Of a stretch of 64,000 nucleotides of DNA, positions 1 to 8,702 are shown piece by piece. Every line of letters starts with the position of its first letter. Position 1 is the first letter of the stretch. The stretch is taken from contig NZ_BAOP01000026.1 of the NCBI RefSeq assembly GCF_000344135.1, positions 1 through 64,000 of the forward strand, in the 5' to 3' direction. Source of the DNA: Gordonia malaquae NBRC 108250. Lineage in GTDB: Bacteria; Actinomycetota; Actinomycetes; Mycobacteriales; Mycobacteriaceae. A program made the translations under genes and the position numbers. The notes beneath the pieces are model-generated. The model was not told the origin of the DNA. It ran no database searches and saw only the letters and a program-made list of their open reading frames with translations.

Positions 1-16
1 TATTGCGGCCAAGGAC

Positions 17-48
17 CTTTCGACTCGCAAGCTCGCTCAAGGAGCAGT
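17..48. repeat. REP-like palindromic repeat
   Basis: TTTCGACTCGCAAGCTCGC followed by TCAAGGAGCAG matches the repeat family seen at 11632-11750, 15024-15335, 57510-57542 and 62986-63102. It lies downstream of the transporter gene that ends at 95. The arms are CTTCGACTC and GAGCAG-type ends around a variable centre. Confidence 0.6.
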
Positions 49-94
49 GAGAGGCCGTGCTCGGGAGCGGGGAACTGTGCGCGAAGAGCAGTGG

Positions 95-1468
95 TCAGCG
101 GGAGGGGAGGGCGGGCTCCGGGACGTCGTCGACCTCAGCGTCGGGCTCTGCGCTGGGGATGTCGGTGCCGCGGAGGGAGGCTCCCGCAGTCTCCTTCAGG
201 AAGTACAGGGCGACCATTCCGATCACACAGGCGGCCATCATGTACGCGGCGGGGAAGAGGTGCCAGCCGGTGTCGCCGACCACCCAGTCGTTCACCAGGG
301 GAGCGGTGCCACCGAAGGCGGCCGTCGACACGTTGTACGAGATCGCAAAACCCGCGTAGCGAACGTGGGTCGGGAACATGGCGGGGAACGTCGCCGAGAT
401 CGTCGCCAGCTGCGGGATGTAGAGCAGTCCGAGCACCACGAAGCCGACGATCGCCCACGCGAAACCCTGCCCCATCAGCCAGTACATCGGCAACGCGAAC
501 ACGAACAACCCGATCAGCGACGCCCACCACATGGGTTTGCGGCCCGTCGAGTCCGACCAGCGGCCGAACACGGGGATCATCAGCATCATGAGGACCTGGC
601 CGATGAGGACCACCCACGAACCGCCCGACTCCGACAGCCCGATCGTGTTCTTCAAATAGTCCGGTTGGTACGCGAGCAGCGTGTAATTGGCGACGTTCAA
701 CGCCACGACCATGCCGAACATGATGAGGATCGGACGCCAGTAGCCGACGATCGCCGTCTTCAAGAGTTCAAGGCCCGATGGTTCGCGCTTGCGCTTGCGA
801 TCCACTTCGGCGAAGACCGGCGGATCGTCCAACTGCGACCGCAGGTAGAGGCCGACGAGGCCGAGCGGGAGGGCGACGAGGAACGGAATGCGCCAGCCCC
901 ACGACGCCATCTGGTCCTCGTCGAGGATCGAGTTCAACAGCAGGACGAACGCGGTGCCGGCCGAGAGGCCCGCCATCGTGCCGAACTCGAGGAAACTGCC
1001 GAAACGGCCGCGCTTGCGGTCGGGCGCATACTCGGCCATGAACGTCGCGGCCCCGCCGTATTCGCCGCCTGTCGAGAATCCCTGAATCACGCGAAGCAGG
1101 ATGAGGAGGGCGGGCGCCCAGACGCCGATCGACGCGTGCGTCGGAAGCAGGCCGATCAATGCGGTGGCAAGGGAGATCAGCAGGATCGTCAATGCGAGGA
1201 CGTGTTTGCGTCCCACCTTGTCGCCGATCGGCCCCCACACGAAACCGCCGAGCGGTCGGAGAAGGAACGAGACGGCGAAACCGAGCATCGTGCCCGTCGT
1301 TCCCCACGCTCCGGGAAAGAACGCCTGGGTGAGATATGTGGTGGTGGCGGCGTAGACGCCGTAGTCGTACCACTCGGTCGCATTGCCGATCGCGGATGCG
1401 GCGATCGCTTTGCGGACCATGGTGGCCGGTGGTGCTCCGAAGTCCTTGGTGGACGGCGAGTCTGTCAT
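95..1468 (-). CDS. MFS transporter, metabolite:H+ symporter (MHS/ProP-like) family
   Basis: A 457-residue integral membrane protein with about 12 hydrophobic segments. The N-terminus carries the MHS hallmark 'IGNATEWYDYGVYA' (residues about 26-39), typical of ProP, KgtP and shikimate-type symporters, and the loop after TM2 reads 'GPIGDKVGRKHVL', the MFS signature. A second 'GRWSDSTGRKP' motif marks the repeat in the second half. It probably imports an organic acid, proline or betaine by proton symport; the substrate cannot be read from the sequence. ATG at 1468 is the only start compatible with the family N-terminus. The gene stands alone, with 219 bp to the next gene upstream and a REP-like repeat after its stop. 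Confidence 0.88.
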   Translation of the reverse strand: MTDSPSTKDFGAPPATMVRKAIAASAIGNATEWYDYGVYAATTTYLTQAFFPGAWGTTGTMLGFAVSFLLRPLGGFVWGPIGDKVGRKHVLALTILLISLATALIGLLPTHASIGVWAPALLILLRVIQGFSTGGEYGGAATFMAEYAPDRKRGRFGSFLEFGTMAGLSAGTAFVLLLNSILDEDQMASWGWRIPFLVALPLGLVGLYLRSQLDDPPVFAEVDRKRKREPSGLELLKTAIVGYWRPILIMFGMVVALNVANYTLLAYQPDYLKNTIGLSESGGSWVVLIGQVLMMLMIPVFGRWSDSTGRKPMWWASLIGLFVFALPMYWLMGQGFAWAIVGFVVLGLLYIPQLATISATFPAMFPTHVRYAGFAISYNVSTAAFGGTAPLVNDWVVGDTGWHLFPAAYMMAACVIGMVALYFLKETAGASLRGTDIPSAEPDAEVDDVPEPALPSR

Positions 1469-1687
1469 TCTGGTTCGTCGATTCGTGCTCGAGGAGTCGA
1501 TGTCTCCGGGTCAGGTGGACTCAGGTCTCGCGGCCGCGCGCGGCACGGCGGTTACCACTTCCTGACGGTCCTCGAGGGACGGTTGACAGACGGAGCGTGT
1601 ACTCCGAACGGACTACATCCACACCTAGCATGTCTGTTCGACGATGGGAAACCCGCTGTCGACCGTCCGGCCCCGCTAACAGGCGGT

Positions 1688-2929
1688 TCACGCAGGTGAG
1701 AAGGTGTCTGGCACCTCTCCTTCGCGGATCGGGCAACGGGTCTCGGAGTAGATCGTCGGCATGCACAGATTGCAGTGCACACAGCGCGAAACCGTCGAAG
1801 CGTCCTCCTGGATCCGCAGCGGCAGATCTGGCTCGCGGAGCAGTGCGCGTCCCATCGCGACGAACTCGAATCCGGAGTCGAGCGCCGTCTGCATCGAGGC
1901 TCGATCGGTGATGCCGCCGAGAAGGATCAGCGGGAGCGACACCGACTTGCGGAGCTCTGCGGCCAGTGGGAGCAGGTAGGCGTCCCGATAGGGGTAGTGC
2001 TTCAAGAACACCGGGCCGACGGCCTTCATGCCGGTTCGGATGGGTCCCTTCATGGCGTCGGCGAACTCGGCCAGCGGCGGTTTCCCGTGGAACAGGTACA
2101 TCGGGTTGAGCAGCGAGCTGCCCGCCGTCGGCTCGATGGCGTCGATGAAGCCGTCGGCTTCGAAGAGCTGAGCCGTCTCGCATGCCTGGTCGACGTTGAA
2201 GCCGCTCCAGGGGCGGCCGCCTCGACCGCGGCCGGGCTTGCCGACGCCGTCGAACATGTTCAACTTGGCCCAGACCGCGGCTTCGTCGCCGACGGCGCCG
2301 CGCACGGCTTCGAGGACTTCACGGGCCAGGCGTGCTCGATTGACCACCGAGCCGCCGTATCCGTCGCGGCGGTGATTCAGCAGCGGGGACAGGAACGAGC
2401 TGATCAGGTAGTTGTGGCCGCAGTGCACCTCGAGTGCGTCGAACCCGCAGTCGACGGCGAGACGTGCGGCGTCGACGAAGTTCTGCGTGACGCGTTTGAT
2501 GTCGTCGGCGTCGACCTTCGCCGTGGCCGACATGCCCATCGGCGCCGGGATGCGGCCGGGGCCGAGTGCCTTGGCCCGGTTGGAGATGGAGTTCGCGACG
2601 GGACCCGCGTGGCCGAGCTGTGCCGCGGCGAGAGCGCCCTCGGAGTGGATTGCATCAGTGAGACGTCGCAGGCCGTCGGCCGCTTCGGGGACCATCAGGA
2701 TCTGATGCCTGTCGGTCCGCCCCTCCGGCGCTACAGCGCAGTACGCGACCGTGCTGATGCCGACCCCGCCCGCAGCGGTCTCGCGATGGAACTCGATCAG
2801 TTCGTCGGTCACCAGGGCGTCGGGTGTGCGCCCTTCGAAGGTCGCGCACTTGATCAGCCTGTTGCGCGGGGTGATCGGGCCGAGCTGCGCCGGTGCGAAC
2901 GGGTCGACGGTGGAGAGGTCGAGGGTCAT
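1688..2929 (-). CDS. NADH:flavin oxidoreductase, old yellow enzyme family
   Basis: A 413-residue TIM-barrel flavoprotein of the OYE/2,4-dienoyl-CoA reductase-like group. Visible family features are the FMN-site start 'LGPITPRNRLIKCATFEG', 'AQLGHAG' near residue 105, the 'EVHCGHNYLISSFLSP' active-site segment near residue 170 (usually H-x-A-H-G-Y-L), 'NHRRDGYGGS', and the C-terminal phosphate-binding 'GGI..D' and 'FVAMGRALL'. A C-terminal Cys cluster ('CVHCNLC') resembles the Fe-S region of larger members, but there is no second NAD domain. The start at 2929 is fixed by GAAGGAC upstream and by a 4-bp ATGA overlap with the TetR gene, so the two are co-transcribed. Likely an NAD(P)H-dependent enone reductase; substrate unknown. 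Confidence 0.88.
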   Translation of the reverse strand: MTLDLSTVDPFAPAQLGPITPRNRLIKCATFEGRTPDALVTDELIEFHRETAAGGVGISTVAYCAVAPEGRTDRHQILMVPEAADGLRRLTDAIHSEGALAAAQLGHAGPVANSISNRAKALGPGRIPAPMGMSATAKVDADDIKRVTQNFVDAARLAVDCGFDALEVHCGHNYLISSFLSPLLNHRRDGYGGSVVNRARLAREVLEAVRGAVGDEAAVWAKLNMFDGVGKPGRGRGGRPWSGFNVDQACETAQLFEADGFIDAIEPTAGSSLLNPMYLFHGKPPLAEFADAMKGPIRTGMKAVGPVFLKHYPYRDAYLLPLAAELRKSVSLPLILLGGITDRASMQTALDSGFEFVAMGRALLREPDLPLRIQEDASTVSRCVHCNLCMPTIYSETRCPIREGEVPDTFSPA

Positions 2930-3504
2930 CGGGGTCCTTCGGTCGAAGTGGGGGCGGGGCCGGACAGGCCCGCGGTCAGGAAGTCGGCGAGTGCGGCGAC
3001 TGTCGCGGTGCTCACCGGTGTGGGGTTGGACAGTTCGGTGATCAAGACGGTGAAGGCGAACCGCCACCGGCGTCGCGCGGTGGCCTCGTCGACGTCGACG
3101 ACTCGTCGCAGGAGCGCCACCCACACCTCGGTGCGGAACCAAGTGTCGGTCCAGTCGAGGTCACCGTGCGTGAGGACGAACCTTCCGAGCAATCGGAGGT
3201 GTCGGGCCAGTGCGGGATCCTCGGCCAGGCGCGTCACCGGTTCGAGAATCCTGTCGACGATCTCCCCGACGGAGGTGTCTCGAGTGCTCAGCTCGGTGAG
3301 AGGGTCGGCCCAGACCGGCCCGAGACGCTCCTGCAGCAGGGTGGTGACCAATCCCTCACGTGAACCGAAGTGGTAGTGGACTGCCGCCGGGTTCACTCCG
3401 GCCTCAGAGCACACCGCACGTACTTTGAGCTGCTCGTACGGTGTGCTCTCGAGGATTCGCTCGGCCGCGTCGAGCAGTCGGGTGCGTGTCACGTCAGTGG
3501 CCAT
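2926..3504 (-). CDS. TetR family transcriptional regulator
   Basis: A 192-residue regulator. The N-terminal TetR helix-turn-helix is seen in '[11 protein letters not shown]' and '[20 protein letters not shown]' (residues about 10-50), followed by an all-helical ligand domain. ATG at 3504 is preferred to the longer in-frame start at 3528. It is the first gene of a two-gene operon with the old-yellow-enzyme gene. Directly upstream lies a perfect 9+1+9 palindrome (3535-3553) plus an extra half-site, a plausible autoregulatory operator. The inducer is probably the substrate of the oxidoreductase; that is inference from the context. Confidence 0.88.
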   Translation of the reverse strand: MATDVTRTRLLDAAERILESTPYEQLKVRAVCSEAGVNPAAVHYHFGSREGLVTTLLQERLGPVWADPLTELSTRDTSVGEIVDRILEPVTRLAEDPALARHLRLLGRFVLTHGDLDWTDTWFRTEVWVALLRRVVDVDEATARRRWRFAFTVLITELSNPTPVSTATVAALADFLTAGLSGPAPTSTEGPR

Positions 3505-3521
3505 GAGGTGCAGTACATCAC

Positions 3522-3553
3522 GTTTCAATCAACGTTTCAATCATTGATTGAAA
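3522..3553. promoter_or_regulatory. Probable TetR operator
   Basis: TTTCAATCATTGATTGAAA (3535-3553) is a perfect inverted repeat with a 1-bp centre. A third half-site GTTTCAATCA lies at 3522-3531. It sits between the TetR start (3504) and the divergent lpdA start (3607), so it could act on either promoter; autoregulation of TetR is the simpler reading. Confidence 0.65.
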
Positions 3554-3606
3554 GTTCCTCGGTGGAGCGACGACGCGACTGGTCGATGCGCGTTAGGCTG
3601 GACGCC

Positions 3607-4992
3607 GTGGCTGAACATTTTCAAACAGTTGTCCTGGGAGCCGGCCCCGGTGGGTACGTGGCCGCGATCCGGTCCGCCCAGCTGGGCATGAAGACCGCCG
3701 TCATCGAAGAGAAGTGGTGGGGCGGTGTCTGTCTGAACGTCGGATGCATCCCCTCCAAGGCGCTGCTCCGCAACGCTGAACTCGCTCACGTCTTCAATCA
3801 CGAAGCCAAGACCTTCGGGATCAGCGGAGAGGTGTCGTTCGACTTCGGCGCCGCCTTCGACCGCTCCCGCCAGGTGTCCGACGGCATCGTCAAGGGCGTC
3901 CACTTCCTCATGAAGAAGAACGGCATCACCGAGATCGACGGCTACGGCGTGTTCACCGACGCCAAGACCATCAAGGTCGGCGACCGCGAGATCACGTTCG
4001 ACAACGTCATCATCGACACAGGTTCCACTGTCCGCCTCCTGCCGGGCGTGGAGCTCAGCGAGAACGTCGTCACCTACGAGACGCAGATCCTCACCCGCGA
4101 CCTCCCGAAGTCGATCGTCATCGTCGGCGCGGGCGCGATCGGCATGGAGTTCGGCTACGTCCTCGCCAACTACGGCGTCGACGTCACCATCGTCGAGTTC
4201 ATGCCGCGCATCCTCCCGAACGAAGACGCCGATGTCTCCAAGGAGATGACGAAGGCATACAAGAAGCTCGGCGTGAAGATCATGACCGGCACCGGCGTCC
4301 AGACCGTGGACGATCAGGGTAGCCAGGTCGTCGTCACATACAAGGACGCCAAGGGCAATGACGGCAGCCTGACCGTCGACAAGGTCCTCATGTCCGTCGG
4401 CTTCGCGCCGCGAGTCGAGGGCTTCGGTCTCGAGACCACCGGCGTGGCACTGACCGACCGCGGCGCCATCGCGATCGACGACCACATGCGCACCAACGTC
4501 GAAGGTATCTACGCGATCGGCGATGTGACCGCGAAGCTGCAGCTCGCGCACGTCGCCGAGGCCCAGGGCGTGGTCGCCGCCGAGACGATGGCCGGAGCTG
4601 AGACCATGACACTCGGCGACTACCGCATGATGCCGCGCGCCACGTTCTGCCAGCCGCAGGTCGCGTCGTTCGGTCTCACCGAGGAGCAGGCCAAGGCCGA
4701 AGGGTATGACGTCAAGGTCACCAAGTTCCCGTTCAGCGCCAACGGCAAGGCGCAGGGCCTCGCCGCGCCGGCAGGCTTCGTCAAGCTGATCACCGACGGG
4801 ACCAACGACGAACTGATCGGCGGTCACCTGGTCGGCGACAACGTCTCCGAGATGCTGCCCGAGCTCACTCTCGCGCAGAAGTGGGACCTGACCGCCAAGG
4901 AACTCGCCCGCAACGTCCACACGCATCCGACGATGAGTGAGGCCCTGCAGGAGACCTTCCACGGCGCGATCGGCCACATGATCAACCTGTAG
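3607..4992 (+). CDS. lpdA: Dihydrolipoyl dehydrogenase (E3, lipoamide dehydrogenase)
   Basis: A 461-residue FAD disulfide oxidoreductase that reoxidises dihydrolipoamide in pyruvate and 2-oxoglutarate dehydrogenase complexes. Motifs in order: FAD Rossmann '[15 protein letters not shown]' at the N-terminus, redox-active disulfide '[13 protein letters not shown]' near residues 37-49, NAD-binding '[13 protein letters not shown]' near residue 175, the second FAD motif 'YAIGDVT', and the C-terminal '[10 protein letters not shown]' carrying the catalytic His-Glu pair. Length matches mycobacterial LpdC (464 aa). GTG at 3607 gives the family N-terminus; a -10-like TAGGCT at 3594-3599 lies 7 nt upstream, consistent with leaderless transcription. 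An in-frame ATG at 3586 would add seven residues. Confidence 0.96.
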   Translation: MAEHFQTVVLGAGPGGYVAAIRSAQLGMKTAVIEEKWWGGVCLNVGCIPSKALLRNAELAHVFNHEAKTFGISGEVSFDFGAAFDRSRQVSDGIVKGVHFLMKKNGITEIDGYGVFTDAKTIKVGDREITFDNVIIDTGSTVRLLPGVELSENVVTYETQILTRDLPKSIVIVGAGAIGMEFGYVLANYGVDVTIVEFMPRILPNEDADVSKEMTKAYKKLGVKIMTGTGVQTVDDQGSQVVVTYKDAKGNDGSLTVDKVLMSVGFAPRVEGFGLETTGVALTDRGAIAIDDHMRTNVEGIYAIGDVTAKLQLAHVAEAQGVVAAETMAGAETMTLGDYRMMPRATFCQPQVASFGLTEEQAKAEGYDVKVTKFPFSANGKAQGLAAPAGFVKLITDGTNDELIGGHLVGDNVSEMLPELTLAQKWDLTAKELARNVHTHPTMSEALQETFHGAIGHMINL

Positions 4993-5001
4993 CGCACAGC
5001 G

Positions 5002-5064
5002 CTGAAACGACGTCGGCACTCGTACCGGGCTCAGAGCCCAGTACGAGTGCCGACGTCGTTTCAG
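5002..5064. terminator. Very long bidirectional hairpin between convergent genes
   Basis: Two perfect 24-nt arms (5002-5025 and 5041-5064) flank a 15-nt centre that itself contains the 6-bp palindrome GGGCTCAGAGCCC. It occupies almost the whole gap between lpdA (ends 4992) and the convergent oxidoreductase gene (ends 5066), so it most likely terminates both transcripts. No clear U-tract is present. Confidence 0.75.
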
Positions 5065-5065
5065 A

Positions 5066-6310
5066 TCAGCGGAGTGGGTCGAAACCGGTGAGCGCCGAGG
5101 GGGTGACTCCCGTGCAGATGGTCTCCGCGAGGAGGCGGCCAGTGGCCGGACCGAGGGTCATGCCCTCCATCGCGTGGCCGCCCGCGACGAACACCCGGGG
5201 CGAGCGGGTGCGGCCGACGATCGGCAGACCGTCCTGTGTGCACGGCCGTGAACCGACCCATTCCTCGCGACGGTCGTCGAGCGATACACCCCGCAGCAGG
5301 GGACGGACCGATTCGACGATCGCCCCGATACGGCGCTGGTCGACGGGATCTCCATGTCGACCGAACTCCATCATCCCGGCGATCCGCATGCGGTCGCCGA
5401 GCGGAGTGCAGACCACGGACGACCCCGGGAAGTACACCGGACCCGGGGGCAGGTCGTCGACGTCCACTGCGAAGCTGTAACCGCGACCTGCACGGACGCG
5501 GGTGGTGACGCCGTACTGCTTGGTGAGGGCGGGGAGTCCGACGCCGGTCGCCACGACGACCGAGTCGAACGACTCGTCCATCGTCGGTCCGGCGATCCGG
5601 ACTCGCACACCACGATCGTCGACGCTGGTGATCGTGGTCCCGGTGCGGAGAGTGCCCCCACGGGCGACGAACGAGTCGGCGACAGCGGCGACGTAATCCG
5701 GCGGGTTCAAGAACCGCTGGCCGCGGAGCACCAACGCACCGCGAATCTTCTCGGTCAGCATGGGCGCGCGGGCGCGGGCCTCGTCGGCCGAGATGAGGTC
5801 GATGTCGACCTGCTGGCCGAGCGAGGTGATCTTCCGTCCCTCGTCGACCATGCCCTGCGGTCCTGCCGGGTCGGTGTAGGCGAACAGGAAGTCGTCTGCG
5901 GCCTCGATGGGGCCGTCGACGCCGCCGTCGGCCATCGCGTCGAATGCGTCGAGGGCCTCCCGGTTGATCTCGGCGAGAGCACGCACCCCGGCCTTCCACC
6001 GAGCGGTGGTGCTGTTGCGCGCCATCCGGGCGAGGAACCCGAAGAGCTTCGGGTCGGGCCGCGGCGGGATGTACAACGGCGACGTCGGGCTGAGCAGGCT
6101 GCGAAGTCCGTAGGTCAGCATCGACGGATCGGTGAGCGGAGTGGAGAGCGTCGGGGTGATCCATCCGGCGTTGCCCCAGGAGGCGCCTGCCGCCGGGCCG
6201 ACGGAGTCGACGACTGTCACGTCGACTCCGTGATCCTGGAGGAACCACGCTGTGGACAGGCCGACCATCCCGGCGCCGACGACGGCGACGGATGTGGGCG
6301 CGGCGGTCAC
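5066..6310 (-). CDS. FAD-dependent oxidoreductase, D-amino-acid dehydrogenase (DadA)-like
   Basis: A 414-residue DAO-superfamily flavoenzyme. It opens with the dinucleotide-binding motif 'VAVVGAGMVGLSTAWFLQ' and continues with 'GASWGNAGWI' (residues about 43-52), the segment typical of DadA-type D-amino-acid dehydrogenases. The C-terminus has 'GSRPCTQDGLPIVGR' and 'FVAGGHAMEGMTLGPATG', the family's FAD-closing motifs. GTG at 6310 overlaps the permease stop by GTGA, so the two genes are translationally coupled. Expected reaction: D-amino acid to 2-oxo acid plus ammonia, with electrons passed to a quinone or dye-type acceptor. With the adjacent permease and the downstream 2-oxo-acid decarboxylase-like gene it may feed a catabolic pathway; the substrate is unproven. 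Confidence 0.85.
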   Translation of the reverse strand: MTAAPTSVAVVGAGMVGLSTAWFLQDHGVDVTVVDSVGPAAGASWGNAGWITPTLSTPLTDPSMLTYGLRSLLSPTSPLYIPPRPDPKLFGFLARMARNSTTARWKAGVRALAEINREALDAFDAMADGGVDGPIEAADDFLFAYTDPAGPQGMVDEGRKITSLGQQVDIDLISADEARARAPMLTEKIRGALVLRGQRFLNPPDYVAAVADSFVARGGTLRTGTTITSVDDRGVRVRIAGPTMDESFDSVVVATGVGLPALTKQYGVTTRVRAGRGYSFAVDVDDLPPGPVYFPGSSVVCTPLGDRMRIAGMMEFGRHGDPVDQRRIGAIVESVRPLLRGVSLDDRREEWVGSRPCTQDGLPIVGRTRSPRVFVAGGHAMEGMTLGPATGRLLAETICTGVTPSALTGFDPLR

Positions 6311-7782
6311 TGCTTCGCGTCCGCGGTTGCGCGGGCCGCGATGCGCGGCTTGATGCCCCAGTGGTAGATCGCGTAGAACACGGGCACGCAGCCGAGTCCG
6401 AGGATCAACGACAGTCGTTGGGTGGCGTCGAACGCCATGGACACGAACACGACGCCGTTCATGAGAATCACGAGTATCGGGGTCAGCGGGAACATCGGAG
6501 CGGCGTAGGGGAGATCCTTCACGTCGCCGCCGTTCTTCACGTACTGCCGACGGAACCGGTACTGCGACAGGGCGATCGTCATCCAGCACAGGGCGCCGCC
6601 GACGCCGCTGACGGAGATCAGGAAGACGAACACGGTGTCCGCGGCCACGAACTCGGTCATGAGCGACAGCAGACCGAACAACAGTGTGAAGAGCAGGCCC
6701 CACACAGGGATGCCGCGCTTGGTGGTGACGCCGAAGACGCGGGGCGCGGCCTTCTCCTGGGCGAGGGACCACAGGATGCGCGTGCACATGTACAGGCCGG
6801 TGTTGCCGACCGACAGGATGGCCACCAGGATGACGAAATTCATGATGCCCGCGGCGTAGGGGATGCCGATGGCCTTGAAGACGGTGACGAACGGACTCTC
6901 GTCGAGGCCGAGCTGCTCCCACGGGATGAGGGCGATCAGGATGAGGATCGAGCCCAGGTAGAGGAACACCAGGCGGAAGACGATGGTGCGGACGGCCTTC
7001 GGGATCGCCTTGCGCGGATTCTCAGTCTCGCCTGCGACGACGCCCATCACTTCGGAGCCCATGAAGGTGTAGACGACGGTCATCATGGCGGCGAAGACGG
7101 CGCCGAACCCGACCGGGAAGAACCCGCCGTGTGCAGTGAAGTTGGTGAGGCCGGGAGCCTCGATGCCGTCCATCTTGATGACGCCGAAGATGGCCAGGAG
7201 GCCGAGGACGATGAAGGTGCCGACGGCGAGGACCTTGATGGCGGCCAGCGCGTACTCGGTTTCGGCGAACGACCGGGCGGTGAAGCAGTTCACGAGGAAC
7301 AGCACGGCGATGAAGACGGCGGACCACACCCACGTCGGGGTGTCCGGGAACCAGAACTTCATGGTGATGCCGGCGGCAGTGAACTCGAGGCCGATGAACG
7401 AGGCCCAGCTGATCCAGTACACCCAGCCGATGGTGAAGCCGGTGCCGGGACCGATGTACTTGGTGGCGTGCGCCTGGAACGAACCGCTGACGGGCATGAC
7501 CGCGGACATCTCGCCGAGGCAGACCATCGTCAGGTAGAGGAGGACGCCGCCGACGATGTACGCGACGATTGTTCCACCGGGGCCGGCGGAGCTGATGACC
7601 TCGCCCGTTCCGAGAAACAGGCCGGTGCCGATCACGCCGGCGAGGGTGATCATGAAGAGGTGGCGGCTCTTCATGACGCGTTTGAGGGCTGGACCTTCGG
7701 GCGTGTAGAACGGTTCGTTCACAGGTGAGCTCGGGGAGGGAGTCGCCGGTTCGTCTGAACCGGTCGTCGGGGCTATGGACAC
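6307..7782 (-). CDS. Amino acid permease, APC superfamily (AAT family)
   Basis: A 491-residue protein with about 12 TM helices. The family entry motif 'MITLAGVIGTGLFLGTGEVI' begins near residue 44, and 'PVSGSFQAHATKYIGPGTGF' near residue 98 is the conserved AAT-family loop. Homologues such as CycA, GabP, AnsP and lysine permease use proton symport; the presence of a coupled D-amino-acid-dehydrogenase-like gene hints at D-amino acids or basic amino acids. GTG at 7782 is used as start. The promoter region contains an 18-bp operator at 7853-7870 shared with the dehydrogenase/decarboxylase operon, so the TetR gene at 7966 probably regulates it. Confidence 0.88.
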   Translation of the reverse strand: MSIAPTTGSDEPATPSPSSPVNEPFYTPEGPALKRVMKSRHLFMITLAGVIGTGLFLGTGEVISSAGPGGTIVAYIVGGVLLYLTMVCLGEMSAVMPVSGSFQAHATKYIGPGTGFTIGWVYWISWASFIGLEFTAAGITMKFWFPDTPTWVWSAVFIAVLFLVNCFTARSFAETEYALAAIKVLAVGTFIVLGLLAIFGVIKMDGIEAPGLTNFTAHGGFFPVGFGAVFAAMMTVVYTFMGSEVMGVVAGETENPRKAIPKAVRTIVFRLVFLYLGSILILIALIPWEQLGLDESPFVTVFKAIGIPYAAGIMNFVILVAILSVGNTGLYMCTRILWSLAQEKAAPRVFGVTTKRGIPVWGLLFTLLFGLLSLMTEFVAADTVFVFLISVSGVGGALCWMTIALSQYRFRRQYVKNGGDVKDLPYAAPMFPLTPILVILMNGVVFVSMAFDATQRLSLILGLGCVPVFYAIYHWGIKPRIAARATADAKQ

Positions 7783-7852
7783 GGGGAATGTCTCCTGAAG
7801 TGTATGCGGGGGCCGTGCACGTTCGATGTGGTCTGGCAGCTACGCAAGTAGC

Positions 7853-7870
7853 TGACTATGTACTCAGTCA
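7853..7870. promoter_or_regulatory. 18-bp operator, copy 1 (permease/TetR intergenic region)
   Basis: TGACTATGTACTCAGTCA has half-sites TGACT and AGTCA separated by 8 bp; an outer inverted repeat TAGCTGACT/AGTCAGCTA spans 7849-7874. It differs at one position from the copy at 8609-8626. It lies between the divergent permease and TetR genes. Confidence 0.72.
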
Positions 7871-7965
7871 GCTATTAGAGAATGCGATGGCGGTCACATG
7901 TTTGTCAAGGCTTGCCGGGTGTCACATTTCGTGGCTGCGCATATCGGGCCCGTAGCATTGCCTGC

Positions 7966-8559
7966 GTGGCACGTATGACGAGAGACTCTGCCGAGCGGCG
8001 CGAAGGGATCCTCAGGGCGACCCTCGACATGATCAAAGAGGGTGGGATCGATCGTGTCCGCGGCGCCGACGTGGCCAAGCGGGTCGGCGTCAGCGTCGGA
8101 CTGGTGTTCTACCACTTCGACAATCTGGAGACGTTGATCGTCGAGGCTCTGACCTACGCCGCCAATCGGGACATCGAGCATCGGGACGCGGCGCTGGCTG
8201 CGTCCTCGTCGGACGTGACCGAGCGGTTGCACACGATGCTTCGCGAATACGGCCCCTCGGGATCGGAGTTCGGGTGGCGTCTCTGGGTGCAGGCGTGGTC
8301 GGCGAGTCTGCGCGACCCGACGCTCCGTCGGGTGGTTCACGATCTCGATGAGGGGTGGCGCGCGGTGATCGTCGGCATCATCGACGAGGGCGTCGAGCAG
8401 GGTGTCTTCGCCTGTCCCGATCCGGTCGCCGCAACGTGGCGCCTCACCTCGATGCTCGACGGCCTAGCGGTTCAGCACGTGGTGTTCGACGACACCGTCA
8501 CCGTCGCGCAGATCCGCGACTGGACTCAGGTGGCGTTGAGTCGCGAACTCGGCATCTGA
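7966..8559 (+). CDS. TetR family transcriptional regulator, putative regulator of the amino-acid catabolic operons
   Basis: A 197-residue protein with a TetR-type HTH ('ILRATLDMIKEGG', 'VAKRVGVSVGLVFYHFDNLE', residues about 16-58) and a C-terminal domain resembling BetI-type ligand domains. GTG at 7966 lies 7 nt after a TAGCAT -10 box (7953-7958), fitting a leaderless transcript; ATG at 7975 is the alternative. It is flanked by two nearly identical 18-bp operators: one before the permease/DadA-like genes and one before the dehydrogenase/decarboxylase genes. This makes it the likely local repressor of both. The effector is unknown, probably an amino acid or 2-oxo acid. Confidence 0.87.
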   Translation: MARMTRDSAERREGILRATLDMIKEGGIDRVRGADVAKRVGVSVGLVFYHFDNLETLIVEALTYAANRDIEHRDAALAASSSDVTERLHTMLREYGPSGSEFGWRLWVQAWSASLRDPTLRRVVHDLDEGWRAVIVGIIDEGVEQGVFACPDPVAATWRLTSMLDGLAVQHVVFDDTVTVAQIRDWTQVALSRELGI

Positions 8560-8608
8560 CGTCGTCTCGGCGATGGGGGTTGCGTCACCGCTGTGATCGG
8601 TGCCATAC

Positions 8609-8626
8609 TGACTAAGTACTCAGTCA
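8609..8626. promoter_or_regulatory. 18-bp operator, copy 2 (dehydrogenase promoter)
   Basis: TGACTAAGTACTCAGTCA is a near-perfect palindrome and matches copy 1 at 17 of 18 positions. It lies 77 bp upstream of the start at 8703, so it probably controls the dehydrogenase/decarboxylase operon. Confidence 0.72.
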
Positions 8627-8702
8627 AGCGTTGGTTCCATGCAGTCACGAACTGTTCCGAGTCGACGTCACCGTCGACCCCCGTCACGCCCAGGAGCGAT
8701 AC

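Noticed and set aside
47..1699. Long plus-strand open frame opposite the MHS transporter
   Set aside because: It is antisense to a clear transporter gene, and its product is Arg/Glu/His-rich low-complexity sequence typical of GC-rich shadow frames.
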